Source: Pegoplata infirma
Taxonomy: Eukaryota; Arthropoda; Insecta; Diptera; Anthomyiidae
Assembly (NCBI GenBank): GCA_963921195.1
Contig: OY992537.1
Span: 178,887,021 to 178,951,020 of the forward strand
Length of the DNA stretch: 64,000 nucleotides
Reading direction: 5' to 3'
The notes under the pieces were generated by a model. That model searched no databases, had not been told where the DNA came from, and was given only the letters and a program-made list of their open reading frames with translations. Positions 43,142-56,140 of the stretch are shown in pieces. The position numbers were made by a program, and so were the translations under genes. The stretch's first letter is position 1, and each line of letters opens with the position of its first letter.

Positions 43142-43838
43142 GAAAGAACATAGTTTAAGTAACAACACATTTCTTCATTTCTTTTTTGTTTGCCGTGGGG
43201 GGACGAATATTTTTAATAAAGATTCTATCTCCTGAGCACTCAATGTTATGAAAAGTGCGGTGTAGTCAAGAAAATGATGCCAGATTTTAGTTTTTAAATC
43301 ATCATTATTTGGGAATTTAAATTTTACAAAATAAAATTTTAAAAAAATATTTTTCACTGAAAATTTACGATTTGCAAGAGAATTTTTTTTTAATAATTTT
43401 TTTGAACAAACCGAATATTTTTATTGAAAATCTATAAAAATATTATAAACAAAACGTTTTTAGATGCACACACACACAACCACCATTTTCTTTTTTCATT
43501 ACTTGAGTATTTCATTTTAGTCTGTCACTATGTTTAGCTTTTATATACAGAACAACGCACAAAATGTTTTGTAGTTTAATTCTGTTTTTTTTTGCTTTTG
43601 CATCTTTTTGTTATTTTTTTGGACAAAACAAAAATTTTATTAGAAATCTATTCAAATTTTACACATATTATTGCAAATCGATAAAAATTTTACAAAATTT
43701 AATTTTAAAAAATATTTTTCAATGAAAATTTACGTTTTGCATGCAAAAAAATGGTTTTTGTTTCTTTTTGCAATTTTTTTTGGACAAACCGAATATTTTT
43801 ATTGAAAATCGATTAAAATTTACACAATTCAATTTAAA

Positions 43839-44962
43839 CAAGTAGAAAAATTAAGTTCGACTTGGTCGAATCTATGAATACCCTCCACAATGTCATCTGA
43901 TAGTAATTTTCTAAAAAAAAATTCAAAAAATTGCATTACAAATTTTTTATTAGAAATACCTATATTATTTTGAGTAAAACTTTTTTTTAATCAATCAAAT
44001 TTTTTTGAGTGTAAAATTTTTTTGACTGTCAGCATTTTTTTGAGTGTGACATTTCATTAAAAAAAAAAAATATGTATACATTTTTTTTTGAGTGTAACAT
44101 TTTTTTTTAGTGTAAATATTTTTTTTTAGTGTACAATTTCTTTGAGTAACAAAATTACTTTGTAAAATATTTTTGTTGTTTTATACCTATATGCAATACA
44201 AAAAAAAATATTTCACATATTTCCCACTTTTTATTTTGCTTCATTTGATTTTTTTCCAAAAATTCTTACTATACACCGTTACATACAGTTACAATAACAA
44301 AACAATAACAAATATTTACTTGTCTTACAACTAAACTGCACCCCACTACAAGAAAACAAACAACAACAAGTTTTAAAAAACTGGTATTTCACCATGCTTT
44401 TAAAACTTGTTTAAGGAGTTTTCAACAGTTTAAGGTGAAACAAATCTGAAATTCAGTGCATTGCTTATAACTTTTGAACCACTAAACCGATTTTGCTGAA
44501 ATTCAAAACCAAACAGCCTTAGGGAACGGCAAATATATATGCTAAGCTTCAGCCCCCTCAGAATTGTCTTTCGAAAGTTATAGTGGTTTTAATCTTGTAA
44601 ATTCGAAAAATATCCTTGCCGAAATTTACTCTTTTGCTCATAACTTTTGAACCACTTGACCGATTTCGCTGGATTGCAATACCAACCTGACCCGGTAAAT
44701 GGAGAACATATATGTCAAACTTCAGGAGCCTCCATAAAGTCTTTCAAAAGTTAGCGTGTTTTCAACGGACAGACAGACAGACGGACGGACGGACGGACGG
44801 ACGGACGGACGGACGGACGGACGGACATCGCTAGATCGACTTAAAATCGATCAAGGATCATGAATATATATACTTTATGGGGTCCTAGACCAATATTTCG
44901 ATGTGTTACAAACGGAATGACAAACTTATATATACCCTCTATCACTAGAGTGGAGGGTATAA
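43839..44962. mobile_element. ~1.12-kb insertion in 5S spacer (copy 1 of 3)
   Basis: It starts CAAGTAGAAAAATTAAGTTC with a TTCGACTTGGTCGAA hairpin and ATACCCTCCACA. It ends with a (GGAC)n run (about 44770-44825), GGGGTCCTAGACCAATATTT and GGAGGGTATAA. It sits in the A-run of CAATTTAAAAAAATAAAA with no net duplication. It is related to the TTCGGC-hairpin family but in the other orientation. Confidence 0.88.
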
Positions 44963-45140
44963 AAAATAAAAATCTATTAAACTTTCCGTTTTGCATGTAA
45001 ACAAAATTTTTGCCATTTTTTGATTGATATTTGTAGGCAAACTAAACCATTCTAATCAAAATCGTTAAAATTTTTTGTTAAATTTAATTTAAAAAAAATA
45101 AAATCAACAAAATTTAAAAAAAAATCCAAAAAGTTGGTGG

Positions 45141-45260
45141 GAGCCAACAACACGCGGTGTTCCCAAGCGGTCCCCCATCTAAGTACTAACCGCGCCCGAC
45201 GCTGCTTAATTTCGGTGATCGGACGAGAACCGATGTATTCAGCGTGGTATGGTCGTTGGC
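45141..45260 (-). rRNA. 5SrRNA: 5S ribosomal RNA
   Basis: Intact copy, same sequence as the first. The insertion-bearing spacer lies on its left. Its upstream flank carries the ATTTGTTCATTT variant that accompanies insertion-bearing units. Confidence 0.97.
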
Positions 45261-46135
45261 GAAAGAACATAGTTTAAGTAACAACACATTTGTTCATTTC
45301 TTTTTTGTTTGCCGTGGGGGGACGAATATTTTTAATAAAGATTCTATCTCCTGAGCACTCAATGTTATGAAAAGTGCGGTGTAGTCAAGAAAATGATGCC
45401 AGATTTTAGTTTTTAAATCATCATTATTTGGGAATTTAAATTTTACAAAATAAAATTTTAAAAAAATATTTTTCACTGAAAATTTACGATTTGCAAGAGA
45501 ATTTTTTTTTAATAATTTTTTTGAACAAACCGAATATTTTTATTGAAAATCTATAAAAATATTATAAACAAAACGTTTTTAGATGCACACACACACAACC
45601 ACCATTTTCTTTTTTCATTACTTGAGTATTTCATTTTAGTCTGTCACTATGTTTAGCTTTTATATACAGAACAACGCACAAAATGTTTTGTAGTTTAATT
45701 CTGTTTTTTTTTGCTTTTGCATCTTTTTGTTATTTTTTTGGACAAAACAAAAATTTTATTAGAAATCTATTCAAATTTTACACATATTATTGCAAATCGA
45801 TAAAAATTTTACAAAATTTAATTTTAAAAAATATTTTTCAATGAAAATTTACGTTTTGCATGCAAAAAAATGGTTTTTGTTTCTTTTTGCAATTTTTTTT
45901 GGACAAACCGAATATTTTTATTGAAAATCGATTAAAATTTACACAATTCAATTTAAAAAAATAAAAATCTATTAAACTTTCCGTTTTGCATGTAAACAAA
46001 ATTTTTGCCATTTTTTGATTGATATTTGTAGGCAAACTAAACCATTCTAATCAAAATCGTTAAAATTTTTTGTTAAATTTAATTTAAAAAAAATAAAATC
46101 AACAAAATTTAAAAAAAAATCCAAAAAGTTGGTGG

Positions 46136-46245
46136 GAGCCAACAACACGCGGTGTTCCCAAGCGGTCCCCATCTAAGTACTAACCGCGCCCGACGCTGCT
46201 TAATTTCGGTGATCGGACGAGAACCGATGTATTCAGCGTGGTATG
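46136..46245 (-). pseudogene. 5S rRNA gene, 3' part, broken by a hAT element and lacking one base
   Basis: It matches 5S except that the CCCCC run (+ strand, near 46168) has four C instead of five. It ends at GTGGTATG (46238-46245), where a 3.8-kb hAT element is inserted. Confidence 0.95.
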
Positions 46246-46639
46246 CAGGCTTGCCATGTCAGCACTTTGGGTGCTAGATCTAGCACCCGCGTTAGTGATC
46301 TAGCACCCAAATTTTGAAACTGGGTGCTAGACAATAATCTAGCACCCACTTCAGAATTTGTGAATAATCTAGCACCCACTTAAGAATTTTTGAACTTTGA
46401 ACAACCTTGTTAAAATATTTTATTTTTTCACCACAATATTTTTTTTAGAACCAAATTTTTATAGTCCAGCCAACTGTCACTGTTATCAGTTGGAATAATT
46501 AATAGTTTCATTCCGATCTACCGAAATTCGTGAATCAATTGATTTATATCAAATTTTATTGAGAGCAACAGAGTTTATCTGTTTAACCAACGAAAAATTA
46601 TAAGAAGAAAAGAATCTGACAACCCAAGAGAAATGTCTC

Positions 46640-46812
46640 AAGGTCTTAGGTCCGAATTTTTTTCTATGTGAAAAATTGTCCAGAAACGGATACCTTTTTT
46701 CTATTGAAAATTCAAAGACATTTTCATAAATTTTTCAGATTTTTCTAATCAAAATCTTTCAGGTTCTAAGCCATTTTCTATAGAAAAAGATTCTGAGACA
46801 TTTTTCTATAAA
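46640..46812. repeat. Diverged copies of the TCTGAGA/CTATAGAAAA satellite
   Basis: TTTTCTATTGAAAATTC, TTTTCTATAGAAAAAGATTCTGAGAC and similar words show a few degraded monomers of the 26.5-28.8 kb satellite. More lie at 47580-47990 and 49310-49500, all inside the hAT element. Confidence 0.65.
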
Positions 46813-46824
46813 AAAGTCTAATAT

Positions 46825-47575
46825 GCCATTTACATATACCTCAAAATCCAGAAAAAATGGGATTTCAATGAAAATCCAAGTAAATCCAATTACTTTTTTG
46901 GATTTCAAATGTCAAATCCCATACAAAAAAAAACTTGGATTTTGGGAAAATCGTAAAATCGCAATTTAAAATCCAAAAAAATGTCTACTACTTAATTGTA
47001 CAACTATGGGTTTTCCCAAAATAATCATCCCTAATGCTTTTTTTACAACGCTGCACACGATTTTTTATCAGCTGTTGTTGTTTTTTATAAAGTAAAAAAA
47101 CAATTAAAATTTATTTTTTTAAAACTATTAAAAGATTAATAAAAACAATGTTTAACAATGTTTCATTTAAAATTTACCATTGTAAATGGTAAACGCACAA
47201 TTTGGTTGACCAATTTGGTCTTCCTAACAAAGAAAAACACTCAATGGTGGCGGCCCCAAACTTGGCAAAAATGTTAATTTTCTTGCATTTAAAGAAGCAG
47301 CTCTACATAAAAGCACATTTTTTGATATTGTGGTCCCAACATATACTAGTGGGATTGAAAATATTGGCTCCGGCAAAGAAAAATCATTGTTTTTAGAAAT
47401 ATTTATAAAATTGGGTAATTTTCCAACTAACAACCCTGTACACAAATCAAAAGAAAATACAGAGTTAGTACAAACAAAATCCCGCTAAATGTCAAAAAAA
47501 CATATGTAAACGGTATAGATTTTTATTGGATTTGAAATCCAAATTTATGTGGATTTCGGGGTATATATAAATAGC
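46825..47575. mobile_element. Candidate nested element, GCCATTTACATATACC / GCTATTTATATATACC ends
   Basis: The imperfect inverted ends continue into CCTCAAAATCC and CCCCGAAATCC. ATAT lies on both outer sides. It contains GGATTTnAAATCC words and short overlapping frames (47202-47445) that I do not consider genes. Confidence 0.5.
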
Positions 47576-47993
47576 ATATAAGATTTTTAGACATTTTTCT
47601 ATGTAAAAAATTTCGGATTCTGGAACCTTTTTTATATAAGTTTTAGATTCTGAGACATTTTTTCCAGAATCTAAGATAATTTTTCATAGAAAACTTTCAG
47701 ACTCTTAATTTTATTCAGATGCTGAATGTTTTTCTCAGAATCTTTAACAGAATCTTAGCCTCAGATTCTAAATGTTTTTCTAAAGACTAAATGTCTTATA
47801 CTTTTTCTATAGAAAAATGTCTCAAAATCTGAGAATTTTCCTATCGAAAAAATATCCAACATTTTTTCTATAGAACAAATGCTTAAGAATTCCAGATTTT
47901 TCTTCAGAAAATTGTCTCAGAATCTGAGACTTTTCCTATAAAAAAATGTATCTGAATCATAGACTTTTTCTGAAGAAAATATGACTTTTTCTA

Positions 47994-48482
47994 CACTCAA
48001 AAAAAAAAAAAAAAAAAACTTGTAAAACGACAAGAAAAGTTTGTAACTCTTTTTTGCTACCTCCTATTTGACAACAATTTCTTGTAATTTTACCAATAAT
48101 TTTGTAATTTTACAAGCTTTTTACCTATAAAATTGTAAATTTACAAATCTTTTGACGCAATAAAACTTAAAGGAGGTTTCGTGTTTTTACTAGATTTTTT
48201 GCTACCTCCTATTTTACAAGAACTCCTAGTAAAAATTAAGAGCTTTTTCGTAATTTTACAAGATTTTTACCAATAAAATTTAAATCGTGAATTTGCTAGA
48301 TTTTTTTTGTAATTTTTTTTTGGAAATTTGTAAAATTAAAAAAAAAAAATTGTAAAATTATAAAAAAAAAATGTAAATTTCGATCAAAAATTTTTTGTTA
48401 AAAAACAAGGAAAACTGTCAAATATTGGTAAAATGGGATTACGAGACTTTTTATAGTAATTTGACATGTTTTTTTTTGTGTG
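47994..48482. mobile_element. 489-bp MITE, CACTCAAAA/CACACAAAA ends, TA flanks
   Basis: CACTCAAAAAAAA after TA (47992-47993) and TTTTTTTGTGTG before TA (48483-48484). TTGTAAAATTACAA and GCTACCTCCTATTT words recur. It is the same family as 5573-8383. Confidence 0.75.
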
Positions 48483-48539
48483 TATAAAAAATATCTCAGA
48501 ATCTTTTGATGGACTTAACAGTTAATACCTTATTTTAAG

Positions 48540-49320
48540 TAGAGACTTAAGAACAGGGGTTTTCAAGCGATTCGCAATAACATATTTTGAGGATGTTTAT
48601 TCTGGCTCGAGGTCATTATTTTCGTTACTAATTAAAACCATGATATTCCCATAGTATAATTTTCAAGAAAATTATTTTTGTTTTAAATTTATTTATGTTG
48701 GTCATTTTTGCAAGACTTAATCGACACGTGTTTCGGAATTTGTCAGATTCCATTGTCAAGATTTTTTAGCAAAAATAGAAACGATTTACTACAAAGAAGC
48801 AAACGAGTCTAATGACAAATCGTTTGCGCACAAACTAAAATATTAGTACATATTCGACTCTATCAACAATGGGAATTAAAAAGACGAAGAAATTGTACTA
48901 TACTAGTAAAACAACGATTGTCAATCACCAACAAAAATATTTAAAACACTCTTACATATGATAGTCCATTGGACTACAACAATATGTTATATGTTGTTGT
49001 AAATGAAATAATACCATATTTGGGTTATTCATCACTATGGCGTGCCAACCATTATGTTCAAATTCTGATTAATTTTTATTAAAAAATAAAAATTGTTTTA
49101 TTCGACCTTTAAAATATTATATTTTGAGGATGTTTATTCTGGCTCGATTCGCAATAACTTTAAATTGAAAGTCATTTATTCTTGCTTTACAATAAAGCCT
49201 TTTACAATAACACCTGAAAAAAGCCTACAAATGGTCCAAACGGCTAAAAAAAGCTCATTCTTAATTCTCTACTTAAACTTAAGTATTGACTGTAAAATCC
49301 AGCCTTTGACTTTTTCTATA
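48540..49320. other. hAT interior, repeat-derived, no transposase recognised
   Basis: TTTTGAGGATGTTTATTCTGGCTCG occurs twice (48579 and 49122). Part resembles 1300-1560. A 76-codon + strand frame at 49093 has no recognisable motif. Confidence 0.35.
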
Positions 49321-49530
49321 TAAAAGATTGTTTTCTACTTGTTCTCTGTGACCTTGTAAAGAAAACGTGTCTCAAATCTTAGGCTTTTTCTATTCAAAAG
49401 TGTCTCAAATTTGAAGACTATTACTATAGAAAAAATTTCAGGATCTTAAAAATTGTTTAAAAATCTAAACATTTTACAGAAATAGTTTCAGATTTGAGAC
49501 ATTATTTCTTTGAAAAAAATTAATGGCATA

Positions 49531-49643
49531 ATTTTGTAAAACGCAACGCGCTGCGTTGTCAAAATTTCAATACAATTTGTTGTTGTAACAAAAACAAATT
49601 ACACAGAAATTTTGACAACGCGGCGAGTTGCGTTTTACAAAAT
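49531..49643. repeat. 113-bp hairpin element, ATTTTGTAAAACGC arms, TA flanks
   Basis: ATTTTGTAAAACGCAACGCG plus CTGCGTTGTCAAAATTT pairs with AAATTTTGACAACGCGGCGA plus GTTGCGTTTTACAAAAT. TA lies on both sides. It is unusually GC-rich for the area. Confidence 0.8.
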
Positions 49644-50011
49644 TAGTGTGTAAATTTATATAGGTTACCGATTTCACAAAAGTTAAATATTTTTTATTTG
49701 AGTACTACATTTAAACAAAAACTGTTTTGTTTTGAGCATATTCAACAAATTTTATATTATTTTTTTAAAAATTTAGTGAATTTTTGGCCGAAATTGTGGA
49801 CTTTACCCGTTTAACCAGGTACATATTTCAGATCGTTTAACAAATGCAGGGTAAAGGAGCAGTGAAAATCCAAAATTTTCAAAATAAGGGGCACCTAGTG
49901 TACACGGAATGTAAAAAATAATCTAGCACCCAATTATATAGCTGTAGAGCAATCTAGCACCCATTTTTTTGTGATCTAGCACCTTCACAGTTTCAACTTA
50001 TGGCAACACTG

Positions 50012-50028
50012 GTGGTATGGTCGTTGGC
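50012..50028 (-). pseudogene. 5S rRNA gene, 5'-terminal 17 bases
   Basis: The complement reads GCCAACGACCATACCAC, the 5' end of 5S rRNA, including the duplicated octamer. It is cut off from the rest of the gene by the hAT element. Confidence 0.93.
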
Positions 50029-50904
50029 GAAAGAACATAGTTTAAGTAACAACACATTTCTTCATTTCTTTTTTGTTTGCCGTGGGGGGACGAATATTTT
50101 TAATAAAGATTCTATCTCCTGAGCACTCAATGTTATGAAAAGTGCGGTGTAGTCAAGAAAATGATGCCAGATTTTAGTTTTTAAATCATCATTATTTGGG
50201 AATTTAAATTTTACAAAATAAAATTTTAAAAAAATATTTTTCACTGAAAATTTACGATTTGCAAGAGAATTTTTTTTTAATAATTTTTTTGAACAAACCG
50301 AATATTTTTATTGAAAATCTATAAAAATATTATAAACAAAACGTTTTTAGATGCACACACACACAACCACCATTTTCTTTTTTCATTACTTGAGTATTTC
50401 ATTTTAGTCTGTCACTATGTTTAGCTTTTATATACAGAACAACGCACAAAATGTTTTGTAGTTTAATTCTGTTTTTTTTTTGCTTTTGCATCTTTTTGTT
50501 ATTTTTTTGGACAAAACAAAAATTTTATTAGAAATCTATTCAAATTTTACACATATTATTGCAAATCGATAAAAATTTTACAAAATTTAATTTTAAAAAA
50601 TATTTTTCAATGAAAATTTACGTTTTGCATGCAAAAAAATGGTTTTTGTTTCTTTTTGCAATTTTTTTTGGACAAACCGAATATTTTTATTGAAAATCGA
50701 TTAAAATTTACACAATTCAATTTAAAAAAATAAAAATCTATTAAACTTTCCGTTTTGCATGTAAACAAAATTTTTGCCATTTTTTGATTGATATTTGTAG
50801 GCAAACTAAACCATTCTAATCAAAATCGTTAAAATTTTTTGTTAAATTTAATTTAAAAAAAATAAAATCAACAAAATTTAAAAAAAAATCCAAAAAGTTG
50901 GTGG

Positions 50905-51024
50905 GAGCCAACAACACGCGGTGTTCCCAAGCGGTCCCCCATCTAAGTACTAACCGCGCCCGACGCTGCTTAATTTCGGTGATCGGACGAGAACCGATGT
51001 ATTCAGCGTGGTATGGTCGTTGGC
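50905..51024 (-). rRNA. 5SrRNA: 5S ribosomal RNA
   Basis: Intact copy. The spacer to its left is the one following the hAT-broken gene; the spacer to its right carries insertion copy 2. Confidence 0.97.
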
Positions 51025-51721
51025 GAAAGAACATAGTTTAAGTAACAACACATTTCTTCATTTCTTTTTTGTTTGCCGTGGGGGGACGAATATTTTTAAT
51101 AAAGATTCTATCTCCTGAGCACTCAATGTTATGAAAAGTGCGGTGTAGTCAAGAAAATGATGCCAGATTTTAGTTTTTAAATCATCATTATTTGGGAATT
51201 TAAATTTTACAAAATAAAATTTTAAAAAAATATTTTTCACTGAAAATTTACGATTTGCAAGAGAATTTTTTTTTAATAATTTTTTTGAACAAACCGAATA
51301 TTTTTATTGAAAATCTATAAAAATATTATAAACAAAACGTTTTTAGATGCACACACACACAACCACCATTTTCTTTTTTCATTACTTGAGTATTTCATTT
51401 TAGTCTGTCACTATGTTTAGCTTTTATATACAGAACAACGCACAAAATGTTTTGTAGTTTAATTCTGTTTTTTTTTGCTTTTGCATCTTTTTGTTATTTT
51501 TTTGGACAAAACAAAAATTTTATTAGAAATCTATTCAAATTTTACACATATTATTGCAAATCGATAAAAATTTTACAAAATTTAATTTTAAAAAATATTT
51601 TTCAATGAAAATTTACGTTTTGCATGCAAAAAAATGGTTTTTGTTTCTTTTTGCAATTTTTTTTGGACAAACCGAATATTTTTATTGAAAATCGATTAAA
51701 ATTTACACAATTCAATTTAAA

Positions 51722-52853
51722 CAAGTAGAAAAATTAAGTTCGACTTGGTCGAATCTATGAATACCCTCCACAATGTCATCTGATAGTAATTTTCTAAAAA
51801 AAAATTCAAAAAATTGCATTACAAATTTTTTATTAGAAATACCTATATTATTTTGAGTAAAACTTTTTTTTAATCAATCAAATTTTTTTGAGTGTAAAAT
51901 TTTTTTGACTGTCAGCATTTTTTTGAGTGTGACATTTCATTAAAAAAAAAAAATATGTATACATTTTTTTTTGAGTGTAACATTTTTTTTTAGTGTAAAT
52001 ATTTTTTTTTAGTGTACAATTTCTTTGAGTAACAAAATTACTTTGTAAAATATTTTTGTTGTTTTATACCTATATGCAATACAAAAAAAAATATTTCACA
52101 TATTTCCCACTTTTTATTTTGCTTCATTTGATTTTTTTCCAAAAATTCTTACTATACACCGTTACATACAGTTACAATAACAAAACAATAACAAATATTT
52201 ACTTGTCTAACAACTAAACTGCACCCCACTACAAGAAAACAAACAACAACAAGTTTTAAAAAACTGGTATTTCACCATGCTTTTAAAACTTGTTTAAGGA
52301 GTTTTCAACAGTTTAAGGTGAAACAAATCTGAAATTCAGTGCATTGCTTATAACTTTTGAACCACTAAACCGATTTTGCTGAAATTCAAAACCAAACAGC
52401 CTTAGGGAACGGCAAATATATATGCTAAGCTTCAGCCCCCTCAGAATTGTCTTTCGAAAGTTATAGTGGTTTTAATCTTGTAAATTCGAAAAATATCCTT
52501 GCCGAAATTTACTCTTTTGCTCATAACTTTTGAACCACTTGACCGATTTCGCTGGATTGCAATACCAACCTGACCCGGTAAATGGAGAACATATATGTCA
52601 AACTTCAGGAGCCTCCATAAAGTCTTTCAAAAGTTAGCGTGTTTTCAACGGACAGACAGACAGACGGACGGACGGACGGACGGACGGACGGACGGACGGA
52701 CGGACGGACGGACGGACATCGCTAGATCGACTTAAAATCGATCAAGGATCATGAATATATATACTTTATGGGGTCCTAGACCAATATTTCGATGTGTTAC
52801 AAACGGAATGACAAACTTATATATACCCTCTATCACTAGAGTGGAGGGTATAA
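51722..52853. mobile_element. ~1.13-kb insertion in 5S spacer (copy 2 of 3)
   Basis: Same ends and same insertion base as at 43839. It differs by a few substitutions (for example CTTGTCTAACA instead of CTTGTCTTACA) and by a longer (GGAC)n run, which accounts for the 8 extra bases. Confidence 0.88.
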
Positions 52854-53031
52854 AAAATAAAAATCTATTAAACTTTCCGTTTTGCATGTAAACAAAATTT
52901 TTGCCATTTTTTGATTGATATTTGTAGGCAAACTAAACCATTCTAATCAAAATCGTTAAAATTTTTTGTTAAATTTAATTTAAAAAAAATAAAATCAACA
53001 AAATTTAAAAAAAAATCCAAAAAGTTGGTGG

Positions 53032-53151
53032 GAGCCAACAACACGCGGTGTTCCCAAGCGGTCCCCCATCTAAGTACTAACCGCGCCCGACGCTGCTTAA
53101 TTTCGGTGATCGGACGAGAACCGATGTATTCAGCGTGGTATGGTCGTTGGC
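53032..53151 (-). rRNA. 5SrRNA: 5S ribosomal RNA
   Basis: Intact copy directly right of insertion copy 2. Its upstream flank has the ATTTGTTCATTT variant. A plain 995-bp unit follows. Confidence 0.97.
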
Positions 53152-54026
53152 GAAAGAACATAGTTTAAGTAACAACACATTTGTTCATTTCTTTTTTGTT
53201 TGCCGTGGGGGGACGAATATTTTTAATAAAGATTCTATCTCCTGAGCACTCAATGTTATGAAAAGTGCGGTGTAGTCAAGAAAATGATGCCAGATTTTAG
53301 TTTTTAAATCATCATTATTTGGGAATTTAAATTTTACAAAATAAAATTTTAAAAAAATATTTTTCACTGAAAATTTACGATTTGCAAGAGAATTTTTTTT
53401 TAATAATTTTTTTGAACAAACCGAATATTTTTATTGAAAATCTATAAAAATATTATAAACAAAACGTTTTTAGATGCACACACACACAACCACCATTTTC
53501 TTTTTTCATTACTTGAGTATTTCATTTTAGTCTGTCACTATGTTTAGCTTTTATATACAGAACAACGCACAAAATGTTTTGTAGTTTAATTCTGTTTTTT
53601 TTTGCTTTTGCATCTTTTTGTTATTTTTTTGGACAAAACAAAAATTTTATTAGAAATCTATTCAAATTTTACACATATTATTGCAAATCGATAAAAATTT
53701 TACAAAATTTAATTTTAAAAAATATTTTTCAATGAAAATTTACGTTTTGCATGCAAAAAAATGGTTTTTGTTTCTTTTTGCAATTTTTTTTGGACAAACC
53801 GAATATTTTTATTGAAAATCGATTAAAATTTACACAATTCAATTTAAAAAAATAAAAATCTATTAAACTTTCCGTTTTGCATGTAAACAAAATTTTTGCC
53901 ATTTTTTGATTGATATTTGTAGGCAAACTAAACCATTCTAATCAAAATCGTTAAAATTTTTTGTTAAATTTAATTTAAAAAAAATAAAATCAACAAAATT
54001 TAAAAAAAAATCCAAAAAGTTGGTGG

Positions 54027-54146
54027 GAGCCAACAACACGCGGTGTTCCCAAGCGGTCCCCCATCTAAGTACTAACCGCGCCCGACGCTGCTTAATTTCG
54101 GTGATCGGACGAGAACCGATGTATTCAGCGTGGTATGGTCGTTGGC
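54027..54146 (-). rRNA. 5SrRNA: 5S ribosomal RNA
   Basis: Intact copy at the start of the variant-spacer unit (54200-55020: TCTCCCGAGCAC, TTTCAGTCTGTCAGTATG, CCGGATATTT). The gene itself is unchanged although its spacer differs at many positions. Confidence 0.97.
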
Positions 54147-55024
54147 GAAAGAACATAGTTTAAGTAACAACACATTTGTTCATTTCTTTTTTGTTTGCCG
54201 TGGGGGGACGAATATTTTTAATAAAGATTCTATCTCCCGAGCACTCAATGTTATGAAAAGTGCGGTGTAGTCAAGAAAATGATGCCAGATTTTAGTTTTT
54301 AAATCATCATTATTTGGGAATATAAATTTTACAAAATAAAATTTTAAAAAATATTTTTCACTGAAAATTTACGATTTGCACGAGAATTTTTTTTTTTAAA
54401 TTATTTTTTTGAACAAACCGAATATTTTTGTTGAAAATCTATAAAAATATTATAAACAAAACGTTTTTAGATGCACACACACAACCACCATATTCTTTTT
54501 TCATTACTTGAGTATTTCATTTCAGTCTGTCAGTATGTTAAGCTTTTATATACAGAACAACGCACAAAATGTTTTGTAGTTTAATTCTGTTTTTTTGCTT
54601 TTGCATCTTTTTGTTATTTTTTTTTTTTGGACAAAACAAAAATTTTATTAGAAATCTATTCAAATTTTACACATTTTATTGCAAATCGATAAAAATTTTA
54701 CAAAATTTAATTTTAAAAAATATTTTTCAATGAAAATTTACGTTTTGCATGCAAAAAAAAATTATTTTTGTTTCTTTTTGCAATTTTTTTGGACAAACCG
54801 GATATTTTTATTGAAAATCGATTAAAATTTTACACAATTCAATTTAAAAAAATAAAAATCTATGAAACTTTCAGTTTTGCATGTAAACAAAAATTTTGCC
54901 ATTTTTTTGATTGATATTTGTAGGCAAACTAAACCATTCTAATCAAAATCGTTAAAAATTTTGTTATGTTTAATTTAAAAAAAAAAATTTAACAAAATTT
55001 AAAAAAAAAAAAAAAAGTTGGTGG

Positions 55025-55144
55025 GAGCCAACAACACGCGGTGTTCCCAAGCGGTCCCCCATCTAAGTACTAACCGCGCCCGACGCTGCTTAATTTCGGT
55101 GATCGGACGAGAACCGATGTATTCAGCGTGGTATGGTCGTTGGC
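55025..55144 (-). rRNA. 5SrRNA: 5S ribosomal RNA
   Basis: Intact copy. The downstream terminator tract is longer here (an 18-base A run on the + strand instead of A5), part of the variant spacer. Confidence 0.97.
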
Positions 55145-56020
55145 GAAAGAACATAGTTTAAGTAACAACACATTTCTTCATTTCTTTTTTGTTTGCCGTG
55201 GGGGGACGAATATTTTTAATAAAGATTCTATCTCCTGAGCACTCAATGTTATGAAAAGTGCGGTGTAGTCAAGAAAATGATGCCAGATTTTAGTTTTTAA
55301 ATCATCATTATTTGGGAATTTAAATTTTACAAAATAAAATTTTAAAAAAATATTTTTCACTGAAAATTTACGATTTGCAAGAGAATTTTTTTTTTAATAA
55401 TTTTTTTGAACAAACCGAATATTTTTATTGAAAATCTATAAAAATATTATAAACAAAACGTTTTTAGATGCACACACACACAACCACCATTTTCTTTTTT
55501 CATTACTTGAGTATTTCATTTTAGTCTGTCACTATGTTTAGCTTTTATATACAGAACAACGCACAAAATGTTTTGTAGTTTAATTCTGTTTTTTTTTGCT
55601 TTTGCATCTTTTTGTTATTTTTTTGGACAAAACAAAAATTTTATTAGAAATCTATTCAAATTTTACACATATTATTGCAAATCGATAAAAATTTTACAAA
55701 ATTTAATTTTAAAAAATATTTTTCAATGAAAATTTACGTTTTGCATGCAAAAAAATGGTTTTTGTTTCTTTTTGCAATTTTTTTTGGACAAACCGAATAT
55801 TTTTATTGAAAATCGATTAAAATTTACACAATTCAATTTAAAAAAATAAAAATCTATTAAACTTTCCGTTTTGCATGTAAACAAAATTTTTGCCATTTTT
55901 TGATTGATATTTGTAGGCAAACTAAACCATTCTAATCAAAATCGTTAAAATTTTTTGTTAAATTTAATTTAAAAAAAATAAAATCAACAAAATTTAAAAA
56001 AAAATCCAAAAAGTTGGTGG

Positions 56021-56140
56021 GAGCCAACAACACGCGGTGTTCCCAAGCGGTCCCCCATCTAAGTACTAACCGCGCCCGACGCTGCTTAATTTCGGTGATC
56101 GGACGAGAACCGATGTATTCAGCGTGGTATGGTCGTTGGC
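56021..56140 (-). rRNA. 5SrRNA: 5S ribosomal RNA
   Basis: Intact copy. The spacer on its right contains insertion copy 3. Confidence 0.97.

Larger units (their letters stand above)
46246..50011. mobile_element. 3.77-kb hAT-type element in a 5S gene, 8-bp TSD GTGGTATG
   Basis: It begins CAGGCTTGCCAT and ends ATGGCAACACTG. GTGGTATG flanks it at 46238-46245 and 50012-50019, and removing it restores the 5S gene. TCTAGCACCCA is repeated six or more times next to both ends in the manner of hAT transposase-binding repeats. No transposase frame remains. Several smaller repeats are nested inside. Confidence 0.95.

Noticed and set aside
47202..47445. Possible transposase fragment in the hAT element
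   Set aside because: The frames are short, lie on both strands and lack the hAT RNase-H-like or dimerisation motifs.
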